Shown: positions 35,476 to 44,850, numbered from the stretch's first letter. The stretch: DNA of 64,000 nt from Paracoccus pantotrophus (GCF_008824185.1 NZ_CP044423.1:943501-1007500), one strand, 5' to 3'. Notes: generated from the letters alone by a model not told the origin. Program-made: numbers and translations.

Positions 35476-37419
35476 ATGCGCAAATCGGAACGCGAAATCG
35501 CCGAAAGCAGCCGGCTCATCACCCGCCGGGTGCTGATGCTGGGGACGATCCAGGCGGCGGTGGTGTCGGTCCTGGGGCTGAAGCTGCGCTCGATGCAGGT
35601 GGAACATGCCGACGAATACCGGATGCTGTCGGACGGCAACTCGATCAAGATCCGGCTGCTGCCGCCGGCGCGCGGGCTGATCCTGGACCGCAACGGCACC
35701 ATCATCGCCGGCAACGAACAGAACTATCGCGTCACCCTGACCCGCGAGGAGGCGGGCGATGTCTCGGCCGTGATCGCCCGGCTGCGCCACATTATCCCGA
35801 TGAGCGACCGCCAGGCCGCCGAGATCCTGGCCGAGATCCACAGGCGCAGCGCCGTGACCCCGGTGCTGGTGGCCGACCGCCTGACCTGGGACGAGTTTTC
35901 CTCGATCGCGCTCAATGCCCCGGCCCTGCCCGGCGTGACGCCCGAGGCGGGGCTGTCGCGCAGCTATCCGCGCGCCGGCGATTTCGCGCATGTGCTGGGC
36001 TATGTCGGCCCGGTCTCGGATTACGACCTCTCGAAGATCGAGGATCCCGACCCGGTGCTGCGCCTGCCCGAGTTCCAGCTGGGCAAGGTCGGCATGGAGG
36101 CCAAGCTGGAAGAGGCGCTACGCGGCAAGGCCGGCTCGCGCCGGGTCGAGGTGAACAGCGCCGGGCGCGAGATGCGCGAGCTGTCGCGGCAAGAGGGGCA
36201 GCAGGGCGCCACGGTGCAGACCACGCTGGACGCGGGGTTGCAGAATTTCGCCACCCAGCGGCTGGGCAGCGAAAGCGCCGCGGCGGTGGTGATCGACGTG
36301 ACCAACGGCGACATCCTGGCGATTTCCTCCTCGCCGGTCTTCGATCCGAACAAGTTCGTGCGCGGCATCTCGGGCCCGGACTATCGCGCGCTGATGGAAC
36401 ATGACCACCGCCCGCTGGCCGACAAGACGGTGCAGGGTGTCTATCCGCCCGGCTCGACCTTCAAGATGGTGACGCTGCTCGCAGGGCTCGAGGCCGGGGT
36501 CATCAACGCCGGTTCGCGCTTCTATTGCCCCGGCTATACCCAGGTCGCCGGGCGGCGCTTCCACTGCTGGAGCCGGGGCGGGCACGGCATGGTCGATGCG
36601 CTGCGCAGCCTCGAACATTCCTGCGACGTCTATTACTACGAACTGGCGCAGCGCGTCGGCATCGACCGCATCGCCGCCATGGCGCGCAAGCTGGGGATCG
36701 GCGTGCGCCACGACCTGCCCATGTCCGCCATTGCCGAGGGCATCGCGCCCGACCGGGCCTGGAAGAAGGCGCGCTACGACCAGGAATGGCAGGTGGGCGA
36801 TTCGCTCAACGCCTCGATCGGCCAGGGCTATGTCCTGGCCTCGCCGTTGCAGCTGGCGGTGATGACGGCGCGGGTGGCGACGGGGCGCGCGGTGGCGCCG
36901 CGGCTGGTGCGCGCCATCGACGGCGTGGCCGAGCCGGTGCCGGAATGGCCGGAACTGGACATCAACCCGCTGAACCTGCGCACGGCGCGGGCGGGCATGG
37001 ACGCGGTGATGAACGCGCCCCGCGGCACCGCCCGCCGCTCGCGCATCCTGGCGCCGGAATGGCAGATGGCCGGCAAGACCGGCACCAGCCAGGTGCGCAA
37101 CATCACCGCCGCCGAACGCGCCCGCGGCGTGATCTCGAACGACCAGCTGCCCTGGAACCGGCGCGACCATGCGCTGTTCGTCTGCTTCGCGCCCTACGAG
37201 ATGCCCCGCTATGCGGTCTCGGTCGTGGTCGAGCATGGCGGCGGCGGCGGTGCGGTGGCGGCCCCCATCGCCCGCGACATCCTGCTTTATGCGCTGGCGG
37301 ACGGCCTGCCGCCGCTGACCGCTTATCCCGAATCCGAGCGCGCCAAGGTGCAGGAAATGTGGTCGCGCCTGAACCTGACCCCCTCGGCCCGCAAGGGCGA
37401 GGGACGCGCAAGGGCCTGA
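35476..37419 (+). CDS. mrdA: Penicillin-binding protein 2 (elongation transpeptidase)
   Basis: 647 residues. One N-terminal membrane anchor (about 22-40) is followed by the PBP dimerisation domain (LPPARGLILDRNGTIIAGNE) and the transpeptidase domain with SxxK GVYPPGSTFKM (catalytic Ser327), the SxN-type motif EHSCDVYYYELA, and KTG in MAGKTGTSQV. It crosslinks lateral-wall peptidoglycan in the periplasm together with the RodA glycosyltransferase encoded 3 bp downstream. Confidence 0.97.
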   Translation: MRKSEREIAESSRLITRRVLMLGTIQAAVVSVLGLKLRSMQVEHADEYRMLSDGNSIKIRLLPPARGLILDRNGTIIAGNEQNYRVTLTREEAGDVSAVIARLRHIIPMSDRQAAEILAEIHRRSAVTPVLVADRLTWDEFSSIALNAPALPGVTPEAGLSRSYPRAGDFAHVLGYVGPVSDYDLSKIEDPDPVLRLPEFQLGKVGMEAKLEEALRGKAGSRRVEVNSAGREMRELSRQEGQQGATVQTTLDAGLQNFATQRLGSESAAAVVIDVTNGDILAISSSPVFDPNKFVRGISGPDYRALMEHDHRPLADKTVQGVYPPGSTFKMVTLLAGLEAGVINAGSRFYCPGYTQVAGRRFHCWSRGGHGMVDALRSLEHSCDVYYYELAQRVGIDRIAAMARKLGIGVRHDLPMSAIAEGIAPDRAWKKARYDQEWQVGDSLNASIGQGYVLASPLQLAVMTARVATGRAVAPRLVRAIDGVAEPVPEWPELDINPLNLRTARAGMDAVMNAPRGTARRSRILAPEWQMAGKTGTSQVRNITAAERARGVISNDQLPWNRRDHALFVCFAPYEMPRYAVSVVVEHGGGGGAVAAPIARDILLYALADGLPPLTAYPESERAKVQEMWSRLNLTPSARKGEGRARA

Positions 37420-37422
37420 GCC

Positions 37423-38565
37423 ATGAGCTATCTGGACTATCACGTCGCGCAGGTGCCGACCGGCTGGCGCAAGATCCTGTATCTGAACTGGCCCCTGGTC
37501 TTCCTGGTCACCGCGGTCAGCTGCATCGGCTTCCTGATGCTCTATTCCGTCTCGGGCGGCGACATCGACCGATGGGCCGGCCCGCAGATGGAACGCTTCG
37601 CCGTCGGCATGGTGCTGATGTTCGCGCTGGCCTTCGTGCCGATCTGGTTCTGGCGCTCGATCTCGGTGGCCTCCTACGTGATCTGCGTCGGCCTGCTGGT
37701 GCTGGTCGAGGTGATGGGCCATGTCGGCATGGGCGCGCAGCGCTGGCTGGTGCTGGGGCCGATCCGCATCCAGCCCTCGGAGCTGACCAAGGTCGCCTTC
37801 GTGCTGACGCTGGCGGCCTATTACGACTGGCTGCCGGTGGAAAAGGTCTCGCGCCCGTTCTGGGTGCTGGTGCCGGTGGTGCTGATCCTGCTGCCGACGG
37901 GGCTGGTGCTGATGCAGCCCGACCTGGGCACCTCGATCATGCTGATCGCAGGCGGCGGCATCGTCATGTTCGCAGCCGGCGTCAGCCTGTGGTATTTCGC
38001 CGGCGTCATCGCCATCGTCGTGGCCGGTATCACCGCGGTGATGGAAAGCCGCGGCACCGACTGGCAATTGCTGCACGACTACCAGTTCCGTCGCATCGAC
38101 ACCTTCCTCGACCCCGGATCGGACCCCTTGGGCGCGGGCTATAACATCGCCCAGGCGCAGATCGCGCTGGGATCTGGCGGCTGGTCGGGGCGCGGCTTCA
38201 TGCAGGGCACGCAGTCGCGGCTGAACTTCCTGCCCGAGAAGCACACCGATTTCATCTTCACCTCGCTGGCCGAGGAATTCGGCTTTGTCGGCGCGGGATC
38301 GCTGCTGATGCTTTACGTGCTGATCCTGGGCTTCTGCCTGTATTCGGCGCTGACCAACCGCGACCGCTTCGCCAGCCTCATGACCATCGGCATCGCCGGG
38401 ACGTTCTTCCTTTACTTTTCCATCAACATGGCGACGGTGATGGGCATGTTGCCGGCCAAGGGCTCGCCCCTGCCGCTGGTCAGTTACGGAGGAACCTCGC
38501 TGATGATCCTGCTGATGGCTTTCGGCATCGTGCAATCGGCCCATGTCCACCGGCCGCGGGGCTGA
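37423..38565 (+). CDS. rodA: Peptidoglycan glycosyltransferase RodA (MrdB)
   Basis: 380 residues, a SEDS family polytopic membrane protein with about ten transmembrane segments. Diagnostic stretches are GAQRWLVLGPIRIQPSELTK near 107-126, LMQPDLGTSIMLIAGGGIVM, LNFLPEKHTDFIFTSLAEEF and the C-terminal LPLVSYGGTSLMILLMAFGI. It polymerises lipid II glycan strands and works in a complex with PBP2. It is the last gene of the mre operon proper; ghrA starts 4 bp after it. Confidence 0.97.
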   Translation: MSYLDYHVAQVPTGWRKILYLNWPLVFLVTAVSCIGFLMLYSVSGGDIDRWAGPQMERFAVGMVLMFALAFVPIWFWRSISVASYVICVGLLVLVEVMGHVGMGAQRWLVLGPIRIQPSELTKVAFVLTLAAYYDWLPVEKVSRPFWVLVPVVLILLPTGLVLMQPDLGTSIMLIAGGGIVMFAAGVSLWYFAGVIAIVVAGITAVMESRGTDWQLLHDYQFRRIDTFLDPGSDPLGAGYNIAQAQIALGSGGWSGRGFMQGTQSRLNFLPEKHTDFIFTSLAEEFGFVGAGSLLMLYVLILGFCLYSALTNRDRFASLMTIGIAGTFFLYFSINMATVMGMLPAKGSPLPLVSYGGTSLMILLMAFGIVQSAHVHRPRG

Positions 38566-38569
38566 GGGG

Positions 38570-39490
38570 ATGCGGGTGCTGTTCGCCGCCCCCGCACATC
38601 TGTGGGATGCCTGGTCCCCCGCCCTGCGCGCGGCCTGCCCCGAGATGGAGCTGTGCCGCGACGGCGATCCGGCGGGCTTCGACGCGCTGATCTATGCGCC
38701 CGGCTATCCCGAGAACGGGCAGGCGCTGGACTTCACCCCCTTCACCCGCGCCCGCGTGATCCAAAGCCTCTGGGCCGGGGTCGAGCGCATCGTGACCAAT
38801 CCCACGCTGACCCAGCCGCTCTGCCGCATGGTCGATCCGGGGCTGGCGCAGGGCATGGTGGAATATTGCACCGGCTGGGCGCTGCGGACGCATCTGGGCA
38901 TGGACCGCTTTGCCCAGGACGGCGCCTGGCGCAACCGGCTGACCCCGCCCCTGGCGCAGGGGCGCGGCGTGACGGTGCTGGGCATGGGCGAGCTGGGCCG
39001 GGCGGTGGCCTTGGCGCTGGCGGGGCTGGGCTTCCGCGTCGCCGGCTGGTCGCAATCGGGCCGCCCGGTGCCGGGGATCGAGGTGCTGGCGGGCGACGCC
39101 CTGCCCCAGGCCCTGGGCAGGGCCGAGATCCTGATCTGCCTGCTGCCCGACACGGCCGGGACGCGCAACCTGCTGGATGCCGAGCGGCTGGCCCTGCTGC
39201 CGCCGGGCGCGACGGTCATCAATGCCGGGCGCGGCACGCTAATCGACGAGGCGGCCCTGCTGGCGGCACTGGACCGCGGCCGGCCGGGCCATGCGGTTCT
39301 GGACGTATTCCGGCAGGAGCCGCTGCCGCCCGACCATCCGTTCTGGCGCCATCCCGGCGTCACCGTCACCCCCCATGTCGCGGCTGAGACACGGCCCGCC
39401 AGCGCCGCCCCGGTGGTGGCCGAGAACCTGCGCCGTGCCATGCAGGGCGCGCCGCTTCTGCACCTGGTGGACCGGGTGCGCGGCTATTGA
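38570..39490 (+). CDS. ghrA: Glyoxylate/hydroxypyruvate reductase A
   Basis: 306 residues from ATG 38570; an earlier ATG at 38543 lies inside rodA. This is a D-isomer-specific 2-hydroxyacid dehydrogenase: VTVLGMGELGRAVALAL is the Rossmann motif, LICLLPDTAGTRNLLD, GATVINAGRGTLIDEAALL and VTVTPHVAAETRP carry the catalytic Arg/Glu/His region. GhrA-type enzymes reduce glyoxylate and hydroxypyruvate with NADPH. It starts 4 bp after rodA, so it may be cotranscribed with the wall genes although its function is unrelated. Confidence 0.88.
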   Translation: MRVLFAAPAHLWDAWSPALRAACPEMELCRDGDPAGFDALIYAPGYPENGQALDFTPFTRARVIQSLWAGVERIVTNPTLTQPLCRMVDPGLAQGMVEYCTGWALRTHLGMDRFAQDGAWRNRLTPPLAQGRGVTVLGMGELGRAVALALAGLGFRVAGWSQSGRPVPGIEVLAGDALPQALGRAEILICLLPDTAGTRNLLDAERLALLPPGATVINAGRGTLIDEAALLAALDRGRPGHAVLDVFRQEPLPPDHPFWRHPGVTVTPHVAAETRPASAAPVVAENLRRAMQGAPLLHLVDRVRGY

Positions 39491-39607
39491 GCGGCTGTTT
39501 CGGGCAGCAGGCCGGCAATCCTGCCGTTTTGCGCAACTTGCACGCGAAAGGAACCCGGCGGATAAGGGGGCCGAAGGTAACGGCCCAAGGCCGATGGAGC
39601 GATTTCG

Positions 39608-41041
39608 ATGACGATCACCCCCGTTCTGCTGGCCGGCGGCTCCGGCACCCGGCTCTGGCCCGTCTCGCGCAAGAGCTTTCCCAAGCAATTCGCCCCGCTG
39701 GTCGGCGAGGAAAGCCTGTTCCAGGCCTCGGCCCGCCGCCTGTCGGGACCGCGCTACGGCGCGCCGCTGGTGATGACCAATGCGGATTTCCGCTTTATCG
39801 TCGCCGAACAGCTGGACCAGATCGGCATCGTGCCCTCGGCCATCCTGATCGAGCCCGCCGGCCGCAACACCGCCCCGGCGATCCTGGCCGCCGCGCTGGC
39901 CGCCGCCGAAAAAGACCCCGATGCGCTGCTGCTGGTCGCGCCTTCGGACCATGTCGTGCCGGATGCCGAGGCTTTCGGCCGCGCCGTTGATCTGGGCCTG
40001 CCCGCCGCGCGGGCCGGCCGCATCGTCACCTTCGGCATCACCCCCACCCGCCCCGAGACCGGCTATGGCTACATGGAGGCCGAGGGCGGGACCGACAGCG
40101 GCGGCGAAGCCCCGCTGGTGCTGAAACGCTTCGTCGAAAAGCCCGACGCGGCGAATGCGGCGCGGATGATCGCGCAGGGCAATTTCCTGTGGAACGCCGG
40201 CATCTTCCTCTTCGCCGCCCGCACCATGGTCGACGCCTTCAAGGCCCATGCGCCCGACTATCTTGCCCCCGTGCAGGCGGCGCTGACCGAGGCGCGCATG
40301 GATCTGGGCTTCCTGCGGCTTGCGCCCGAACCCTGGGACCGGCTGCCCGACCTGTCGGTGGATTATGCGGTGCTGGAGAAGGCCGACAACCTGTCGGTCG
40401 TGCGCTATTCGGGCCATTGGTCGGATCTTGGCGGCTGGGACGCGGTCTGGCGCGAGATCCAGGATGCCGCGCCGGCCGAACGCGGCGCCGTGACCGATGC
40501 CCGCTCGACCGCGATCGACTGCGACAACGTGCTGCTGCGCTCGCAGGACGAGGGGATCGAGGTGGTGGGCATCGGCCTGCAGGACGTGATGGTCGTGGCC
40601 ACTGACGATGCCGTTCTGGTCGCCGGCATGGACCGCGCGCAGGAGGTGCGCAAGGCGGTCAGCGCGCTGAAGGCCAAGGGCGCGCGCCAGGCCGAGCATT
40701 TCCTGCGCGACCACCGCCCCTGGGGCTGGTTCGAGACGCTGGCGCTGGCCGACCGCTTCCAGGTCAAGCGCATCGTCGTCAATCCCGGCGCCGCGCTGTC
40801 GCTGCAATCGCATTTCCACCGCTCGGAGCATTGGATCGTGGTTTCCGGCACCGCGCGGGTGACGGTGGATGAAACCGTGACGCTGCTGACCGAAAACCAG
40901 TCGATCTATGTGCCGCTGGGCGCGGTTCACCGGCTGGAAAACCCCGGCAAGGTGCCGATGGTGCTGATCGAGGTGCAGACCGGCGCCTATCTGGGCGAGG
41001 ATGACATCGTCCGCTACGAGGATGTCTATTCGCGCGGCTGA
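39608..41041 (+). CDS. manC: Mannose-1-phosphate guanylyltransferase / mannose-6-phosphate isomerase
   Basis: 477 residues, full length for the bifunctional type. The N-terminal nucleotidyltransferase has LLAGGSGTRLWPVSRKSFPK followed by QF, IEPAGRNTAPAI, VAPSDHVV and FVEKPDAANAARMI. The C-terminal cupin isomerase domain (about 355-475) has HRPWGWFETLALADRFQVKR, SLQSHFHRSEHWIVVSGTA and YVPLGAVHRLENPGKVPMVL. It makes GDP-mannose, the substrate of Gmd at 5.4-6.6 kb, so the two loci together give a route from mannose phosphate to 6-deoxy sugars. Confidence 0.95.
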   Translation: MTITPVLLAGGSGTRLWPVSRKSFPKQFAPLVGEESLFQASARRLSGPRYGAPLVMTNADFRFIVAEQLDQIGIVPSAILIEPAGRNTAPAILAAALAAAEKDPDALLLVAPSDHVVPDAEAFGRAVDLGLPAARAGRIVTFGITPTRPETGYGYMEAEGGTDSGGEAPLVLKRFVEKPDAANAARMIAQGNFLWNAGIFLFAARTMVDAFKAHAPDYLAPVQAALTEARMDLGFLRLAPEPWDRLPDLSVDYAVLEKADNLSVVRYSGHWSDLGGWDAVWREIQDAAPAERGAVTDARSTAIDCDNVLLRSQDEGIEVVGIGLQDVMVVATDDAVLVAGMDRAQEVRKAVSALKAKGARQAEHFLRDHRPWGWFETLALADRFQVKRIVVNPGAALSLQSHFHRSEHWIVVSGTARVTVDETVTLLTENQSIYVPLGAVHRLENPGKVPMVLIEVQTGAYLGEDDIVRYEDVYSRG

Positions 41042-41109
41042 CCCGCTCGCGGCATCGTGGGGCGCGCCGGCTTGCGGGGCCGGTGCCTGCCGTCTAACCA
41101 TGGCCGGCG

Positions 41110-42117
41110 ATGAAACGGATGACGAAAACCCCGATCGCGGCCGCATTGCTGCTGGTCCTTGCCGCGCTGACCGCGCGGGCCGAGGATCTGACCGTGCAGC
41201 TGAGCGGCGTGGCGCCGGCCGAATCCGCCGGCTATCTGGTCGCCGAGGCGCGCGGCTATTACGCCGAGGAAGGGCTGACCGTGCGGCTGCTGGCCGCGGA
41301 TCAGGCGGCCCCGCCCTTCGAGACGCTGGCGCGGGGCGAGGCCGATCTGGCGGTCGCCTGGATGTCCACCGCGCTGGTCGCCCGCGAAAACGGCCTGCCC
41401 TTGGTCAATATCGCGCAGATCTTCGCCCGCCCCGCGCTGCGGCTGACCTGCCTGCGCGAGACGGGCGTGACAAGCGCCGCCGATCTGCGCGGCAAGACCA
41501 TCGGCAGCCGGTTCGGCGGCACGGAATATCCGCTGCAGGCCTGGCTGAACCGGCTGGGACTGGTCGCCGACGGCAGCCTGTCCGGAGTCAGCCTGCTGGC
41601 GCAATGGTCGGGGGCCGAGATGCTGCGCCAGAAACAGGCCGCCTGCATCAGCACGCTCAGCCACGACCCGGTGCCGGGCGAGGGGCTGGTCGAACTCGAT
41701 CCGCAGGACCAGGGCGCCGCGGTGCTGGAGGACGGGCTCTATGTCCTGGCCGGCGCCCTGACCGCCCCCGAGGCCGAGGCGCGGCTGGCCCGGTTCCTGC
41801 GCGCCAGCATGAAGGGCTGGCACGAGGCGGTCGCGGCGCCCGAGGACAGCGCCCGGTTGATTCTTGGTCCCGACCCTGATCCGGGCGCCTTGCAGCAGCA
41901 GGCCGGGATGCTGCGCGGCATCGCCGGGCTCCTGTCGGCCACCGGCGCGCTGGACGAGGCGGATTATCGCCGCACGGTCGAGACCCTGCGCGCCGGCGGC
42001 AGCCGCGCGGTGCTGCGCCGCGAGCCCGAGGGCGCCTTCACCGCCGCCGTCAGCGACCGCGCCGCGCCGCCCGAAGCCGCCGCCGCCGCAGACCGCGACG
42101 CCGCGCCGCTGCGCTGA
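41110..42117 (+). CDS. Orphan NMT1/SsuA-like ABC transporter substrate-binding protein
   Basis: 335 residues with an N-terminal Sec signal peptide (about 1-24, ending ALTARAED). The fold is a type 2 periplasmic binding protein of the nitrate/taurine/pyrimidine-precursor group: AESAGYLVAEARGYYAEEGL, VRLLAADQAAPPFETLARGE, ADLAVAWMSTALVARENGLP and LRGKTIGSRFGGTEYPLQAW. No permease or ATPase gene is next to it. The ligand cannot be deduced. A low-complexity Ala/Pro-rich tail follows residue 310. Confidence 0.8.
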   Translation: MKRMTKTPIAAALLLVLAALTARAEDLTVQLSGVAPAESAGYLVAEARGYYAEEGLTVRLLAADQAAPPFETLARGEADLAVAWMSTALVARENGLPLVNIAQIFARPALRLTCLRETGVTSAADLRGKTIGSRFGGTEYPLQAWLNRLGLVADGSLSGVSLLAQWSGAEMLRQKQAACISTLSHDPVPGEGLVELDPQDQGAAVLEDGLYVLAGALTAPEAEARLARFLRASMKGWHEAVAAPEDSARLILGPDPDPGALQQQAGMLRGIAGLLSATGALDEADYRRTVETLRAGGSRAVLRREPEGAFTAAVSDRAAPPEAAAAADRDAAPLR

Positions 42118-42166
42118 TCGCAATGCCCCCTTGCCGGCCCCGCCGGGCGCGGGCAAGAGGAGGCGC

Positions 42167-42775
42167 ATGAGCGACGACACCCCTTCCCCACGCCACAGCC
42201 CCATCGAAGATGCGCAGGGCCTGGCCTATGGCAGTTTCATGGCCGCGGTCGGCGTGCTGCTGCTGACGCATCTGGGCTTTGTCACCGGCCAGACGGCGGG
42301 GCTGGCGATCCTGATCTCCTATGCGACGGGTTGGGGCTTCGCACCGGTCTTCTTCGTGGTGAACCTGCCGTTCTACTGGCTGGGCTATCGCCGGCTGGGG
42401 CTGGGCTTCATGCTGAAATCCTTCATCGCCGTCGCCACGATGTCAGCGCTGGTCGCCATCCTGCCGGCGGGGCTGCAATTCGGCCATGTCCACCCGGCGG
42501 TCGGGGCGCTGCTGGTGGGATTCCTGACCGGCTCGGCGCTGCTGGCGCTGTTCCGGCACGGCGCCTCGCTGGGCGGGGTCGGCATCGTGGCGCTGTATCT
42601 GCAGGACGCCACCGGCTTTCGCGCCGGCTGGACGCAGTTGATCTTCGACGCCTGCCTGTTCGCCTGTGCGCTGATGCTGCGCGACTGGCAGCTGGTGGCC
42701 TGGTCGTTCCTGGGCGCGCTGGTGCTGAACCTGGTGATCGCGATCAACCACCGCCGCGACCGCTATGTCGTCTAG
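42167..42775 (+). CDS. YitT-like (DUF161) membrane protein
   Basis: 202 residues from ATG 42167, preceded by AAGAGGAGGCGC. Five to six hydrophobic segments are visible (YGSFMAAVGVLLLTHLGFVT, TAGLAILISYATGWGF and later ones), and GASLGGVGIVALYLQ resembles the glycine-rich DUF161 signature. The C-terminal DUF2179 domain of longer YitT proteins is absent. The function of the family is not established. Confidence 0.75.
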   Translation: MSDDTPSPRHSPIEDAQGLAYGSFMAAVGVLLLTHLGFVTGQTAGLAILISYATGWGFAPVFFVVNLPFYWLGYRRLGLGFMLKSFIAVATMSALVAILPAGLQFGHVHPAVGALLVGFLTGSALLALFRHGASLGGVGIVALYLQDATGFRAGWTQLIFDACLFACALMLRDWQLVAWSFLGALVLNLVIAINHRRDRYVV

Positions 42776-42943
42776 GGGCGGCCGGGAAGGATCTTGAGCC
42801 CGTCCTGCGAAGGAGATGGTCCCCAAGCTGGCGCAATTCGGCCCGGACATTCGCGTTTTCCGGGCCGTTCCTGGCGAACGCCCCGGATTCCAGAGCCGGG
42901 TCGAGGCCCCACGCCGCTTTTCGGCAGCCGGCCAGGGGGCGAC

Positions 42944-43288
42944 TCAGGCCGCCACCCCCAGCGCGCGCTTGACATTCGCGGTCCAGCCCAGCAGCCGCTT
43001 GTCGCCCTCGACGATCGCCGGCCGCTTCATCAGCGAGGGCTTGGCCGAAAGCATCTGCAAGGGCGTGCCGGCACGCTCGTCCTCGGACATGCCGCGCCAG
43101 GTCAGGCTGGCGCGGTTCACCAGCTTCTCGCCGAAATCGGTGATCATGCGCTGCCATTCGTCCTGGTCCAGCGGCGCCTTGGCCACGTCGCGGAACTCGA
43201 CCTGCCAGCCCGCGGCCTGCAACTCGGCCTGCGCCTTCTGGCAGGTCGAGCAATGGGCAAGCCCATACATCTGAAGCCGCCCGGCCAT
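42944..43288 (-). CDS. ArsC/Spx family reductase-like protein
   Basis: 114 residues from ATG 43288. The thioredoxin-like ArsC family pattern is clear: YGLAHCSTCQKAQAELQAAG with a Cys-x2-Cys pair near the N-terminus, GWQVEFRDVAKAPLD, and LMKRPAIVEGDKRLLGWTAN near the end. Close family members (YffB/ArsC-like) are glutathione-linked reductases with no proven arsenate role, and no other ars gene is present. Its ATG shares one base with the stop of a 17-codon upstream frame that carries a much better ribosome binding site. Confidence 0.82.
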   Translation of the reverse strand: MAGRLQMYGLAHCSTCQKAQAELQAAGWQVEFRDVAKAPLDQDEWQRMITDFGEKLVNRASLTWRGMSEDERAGTPLQMLSAKPSLMKRPAIVEGDKRLLGWTANVKRALGVAA

Positions 43289-43341
43289 CACGAACGGTCC
43301 TGGGCAGGCGGGGTGGAAAGGGATGATGGTGCCTGGATCAT
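43288..43341 (-). CDS. Candidate 17-codon upstream ORF coupled to the ArsC-like gene
   Basis: ATG at 43341 is preceded by GGAAGGAG with 7-nt spacing, the best Shine-Dalgarno site near this gene. The peptide is MIQAPSSLSTPPAQDRS. Its TGA overlaps the ATG of the ArsC-like gene (TGATG), and that ATG has only a weak AGGA nearby. This layout suggests translational coupling through a short leader. It could still be chance. Confidence 0.4.
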   Translation of the reverse strand: MIQAPSSLSTPPAQDRS

Positions 43342-43373
43342 GCGGTTGCTCCTTCCTGGCGGTTGGTTGGGGG

Positions 43374-44669
43374 CTAATGGCCGGCGTCATGCAGCCGGGC
43401 GCGGATGCGCCGCATCCCCAGCCAGACGCCCAGCACCGCGACGGGGGTCAGGACCGCGACCAGCACCGCCTTGTCGATATGCAGCGCATGGGCCAGCGGG
43501 TAAAGCGCATAGCCCAGAAGGCCCACCGCGTAATAGCTGATCGCCACCACCGACAGCCCTTCGACCGTGTGCTGCAGCCGCAATTGCAGGTCGGCGCGCC
43601 GGTCCATGCGCTGCATCAGTTCCTGGTTCTGGGCGCTGCGCTGGACATCGACGCGGGTGCGCAGCAATTCGCCGGCGCGCTCGCTGCGGTCCAGCATGGC
43701 CGAGAGCCGCTTCTCGGCCGATTTCGCGGTGCGCATGGCGGGCAGATAGCGCCGCGCCATGAACTCGGTCAGCATCTGCCCGCCCAGGAAGCGCGATTCG
43801 CGCAGCGAGGCGATGCGGTCCATGACGATGGCCTCATAGGCCGCATTGGCGCCGAAGCGGAAGGCATGCTGGGTCGCGGCGCTTTCCAGCCGGGTCGAGA
43901 CCGACAGCAGGTCTTGCAGCACCGCGTCGGCCGGACGGCTCTCGTCGCTCATGCCCTGGACGATGTCGCTGAGCTGCGGATCCAGCGCATTGAGCTGCCA
44001 GGTCAGGTCGCGCGCACGCCCCAGGCCCAGCATCGACATGGCGCGATAGGTCTCAAGGTCCAGCAGCCGCTGCACGATGCGGCCGATCCGGCCCGGCTGC
44101 GTGTTCGGCTTGACGAAAAGCGCAAAGCGCATCCAGCCGGCCGGGTCGATGCGGAAATCGCCGGCGACCACCGCCGCTTCCTCCAGCACCCAGACCGAGG
44201 CCATGCTGTCGGCCGCGAACCATTCCGACAGGCGCGGCAGGATCTCGGCCGGGTCGTCGGGCAGGATGTCGACCTGGATCATCACCGCCGCGACGCGCTT
44301 GCCGGGCGCCTGGTGCTGCCAATCCTCGGGAAAGATCGCCCCGGCGGAAGGATCGAAGGGCCGCGGCGGCAGGCCGGGCGCAAAGGCGGCATAGGTCACG
44401 AACTCGGTATGGCTTTCCCAGCGCAGCTGGTGGCGGCCAAGCTGCGCGGTGTAATGGCCCGCGCTGGTATCGGGGCGCGGCGCGCCGTGGCGGGCGCAAA
44501 GCTGGGCCAGATGCGCGACATCCCTGCCCCGGTCGCGGTTGGCGGCGTCCCGCGGCTCCTTGATGGCCAGATACACCGCCGTGCAGGGCGCCTGGAGCCG
44601 CGGCGAGGGCCGGGCGTGCAGTTCGTTGACCAGCGCATAGCGTTGGGGGTGTTCGTCTTCGTCGTTCAT
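43374..44669 (-). CDS. DUF3422 family protein with C-terminal membrane hairpin
   Basis: 431 residues from ATG 44669. The N-terminus HPQRYALVNELHARPSPRL is the diagnostic DUF3422 motif. The middle is mainly helical (about 215-370, with ALVTRL-like repeats of Arg/Glu), and two hydrophobic segments near the C-terminus (about 375-392 and 400-420) are separated by a short loop and followed by a basic tail. The family is widespread in proteobacteria with no assigned function; a membrane-anchored cytosolic protein is likely. Confidence 0.85.
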   Translation of the reverse strand: MNDEDEHPQRYALVNELHARPSPRLQAPCTAVYLAIKEPRDAANRDRGRDVAHLAQLCARHGAPRPDTSAGHYTAQLGRHQLRWESHTEFVTYAAFAPGLPPRPFDPSAGAIFPEDWQHQAPGKRVAAVMIQVDILPDDPAEILPRLSEWFAADSMASVWVLEEAAVVAGDFRIDPAGWMRFALFVKPNTQPGRIGRIVQRLLDLETYRAMSMLGLGRARDLTWQLNALDPQLSDIVQGMSDESRPADAVLQDLLSVSTRLESAATQHAFRFGANAAYEAIVMDRIASLRESRFLGGQMLTEFMARRYLPAMRTAKSAEKRLSAMLDRSERAGELLRTRVDVQRSAQNQELMQRMDRRADLQLRLQHTVEGLSVVAISYYAVGLLGYALYPLAHALHIDKAVLVAVLTPVAVLGVWLGMRRIRARLHDAGH

Positions 44670-44850
44670 GGCCGCATGATTAGCCGCTGCCGCGTTTCTC
44701 GCAACAGGAAAGCCCAGCGATTCCGAGGCGCTGGCAAATCTGCCACGGGCCGGGCACGCCGCATCAGGATTTCGTGAAGCCAGGCTGCATTGCCCGGCCG
44801 GTCGCTGGGGGGCAAAATGGCCAAAACACCGGATCGAGGGGCAGGACAGG

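Noticed and set aside
42816..43274. 152-codon plus-strand frame after the YitT-like gene
   Set aside because: It runs opposite the ArsC-like gene and its AAGGAG directly abuts the ATG, too close for use.
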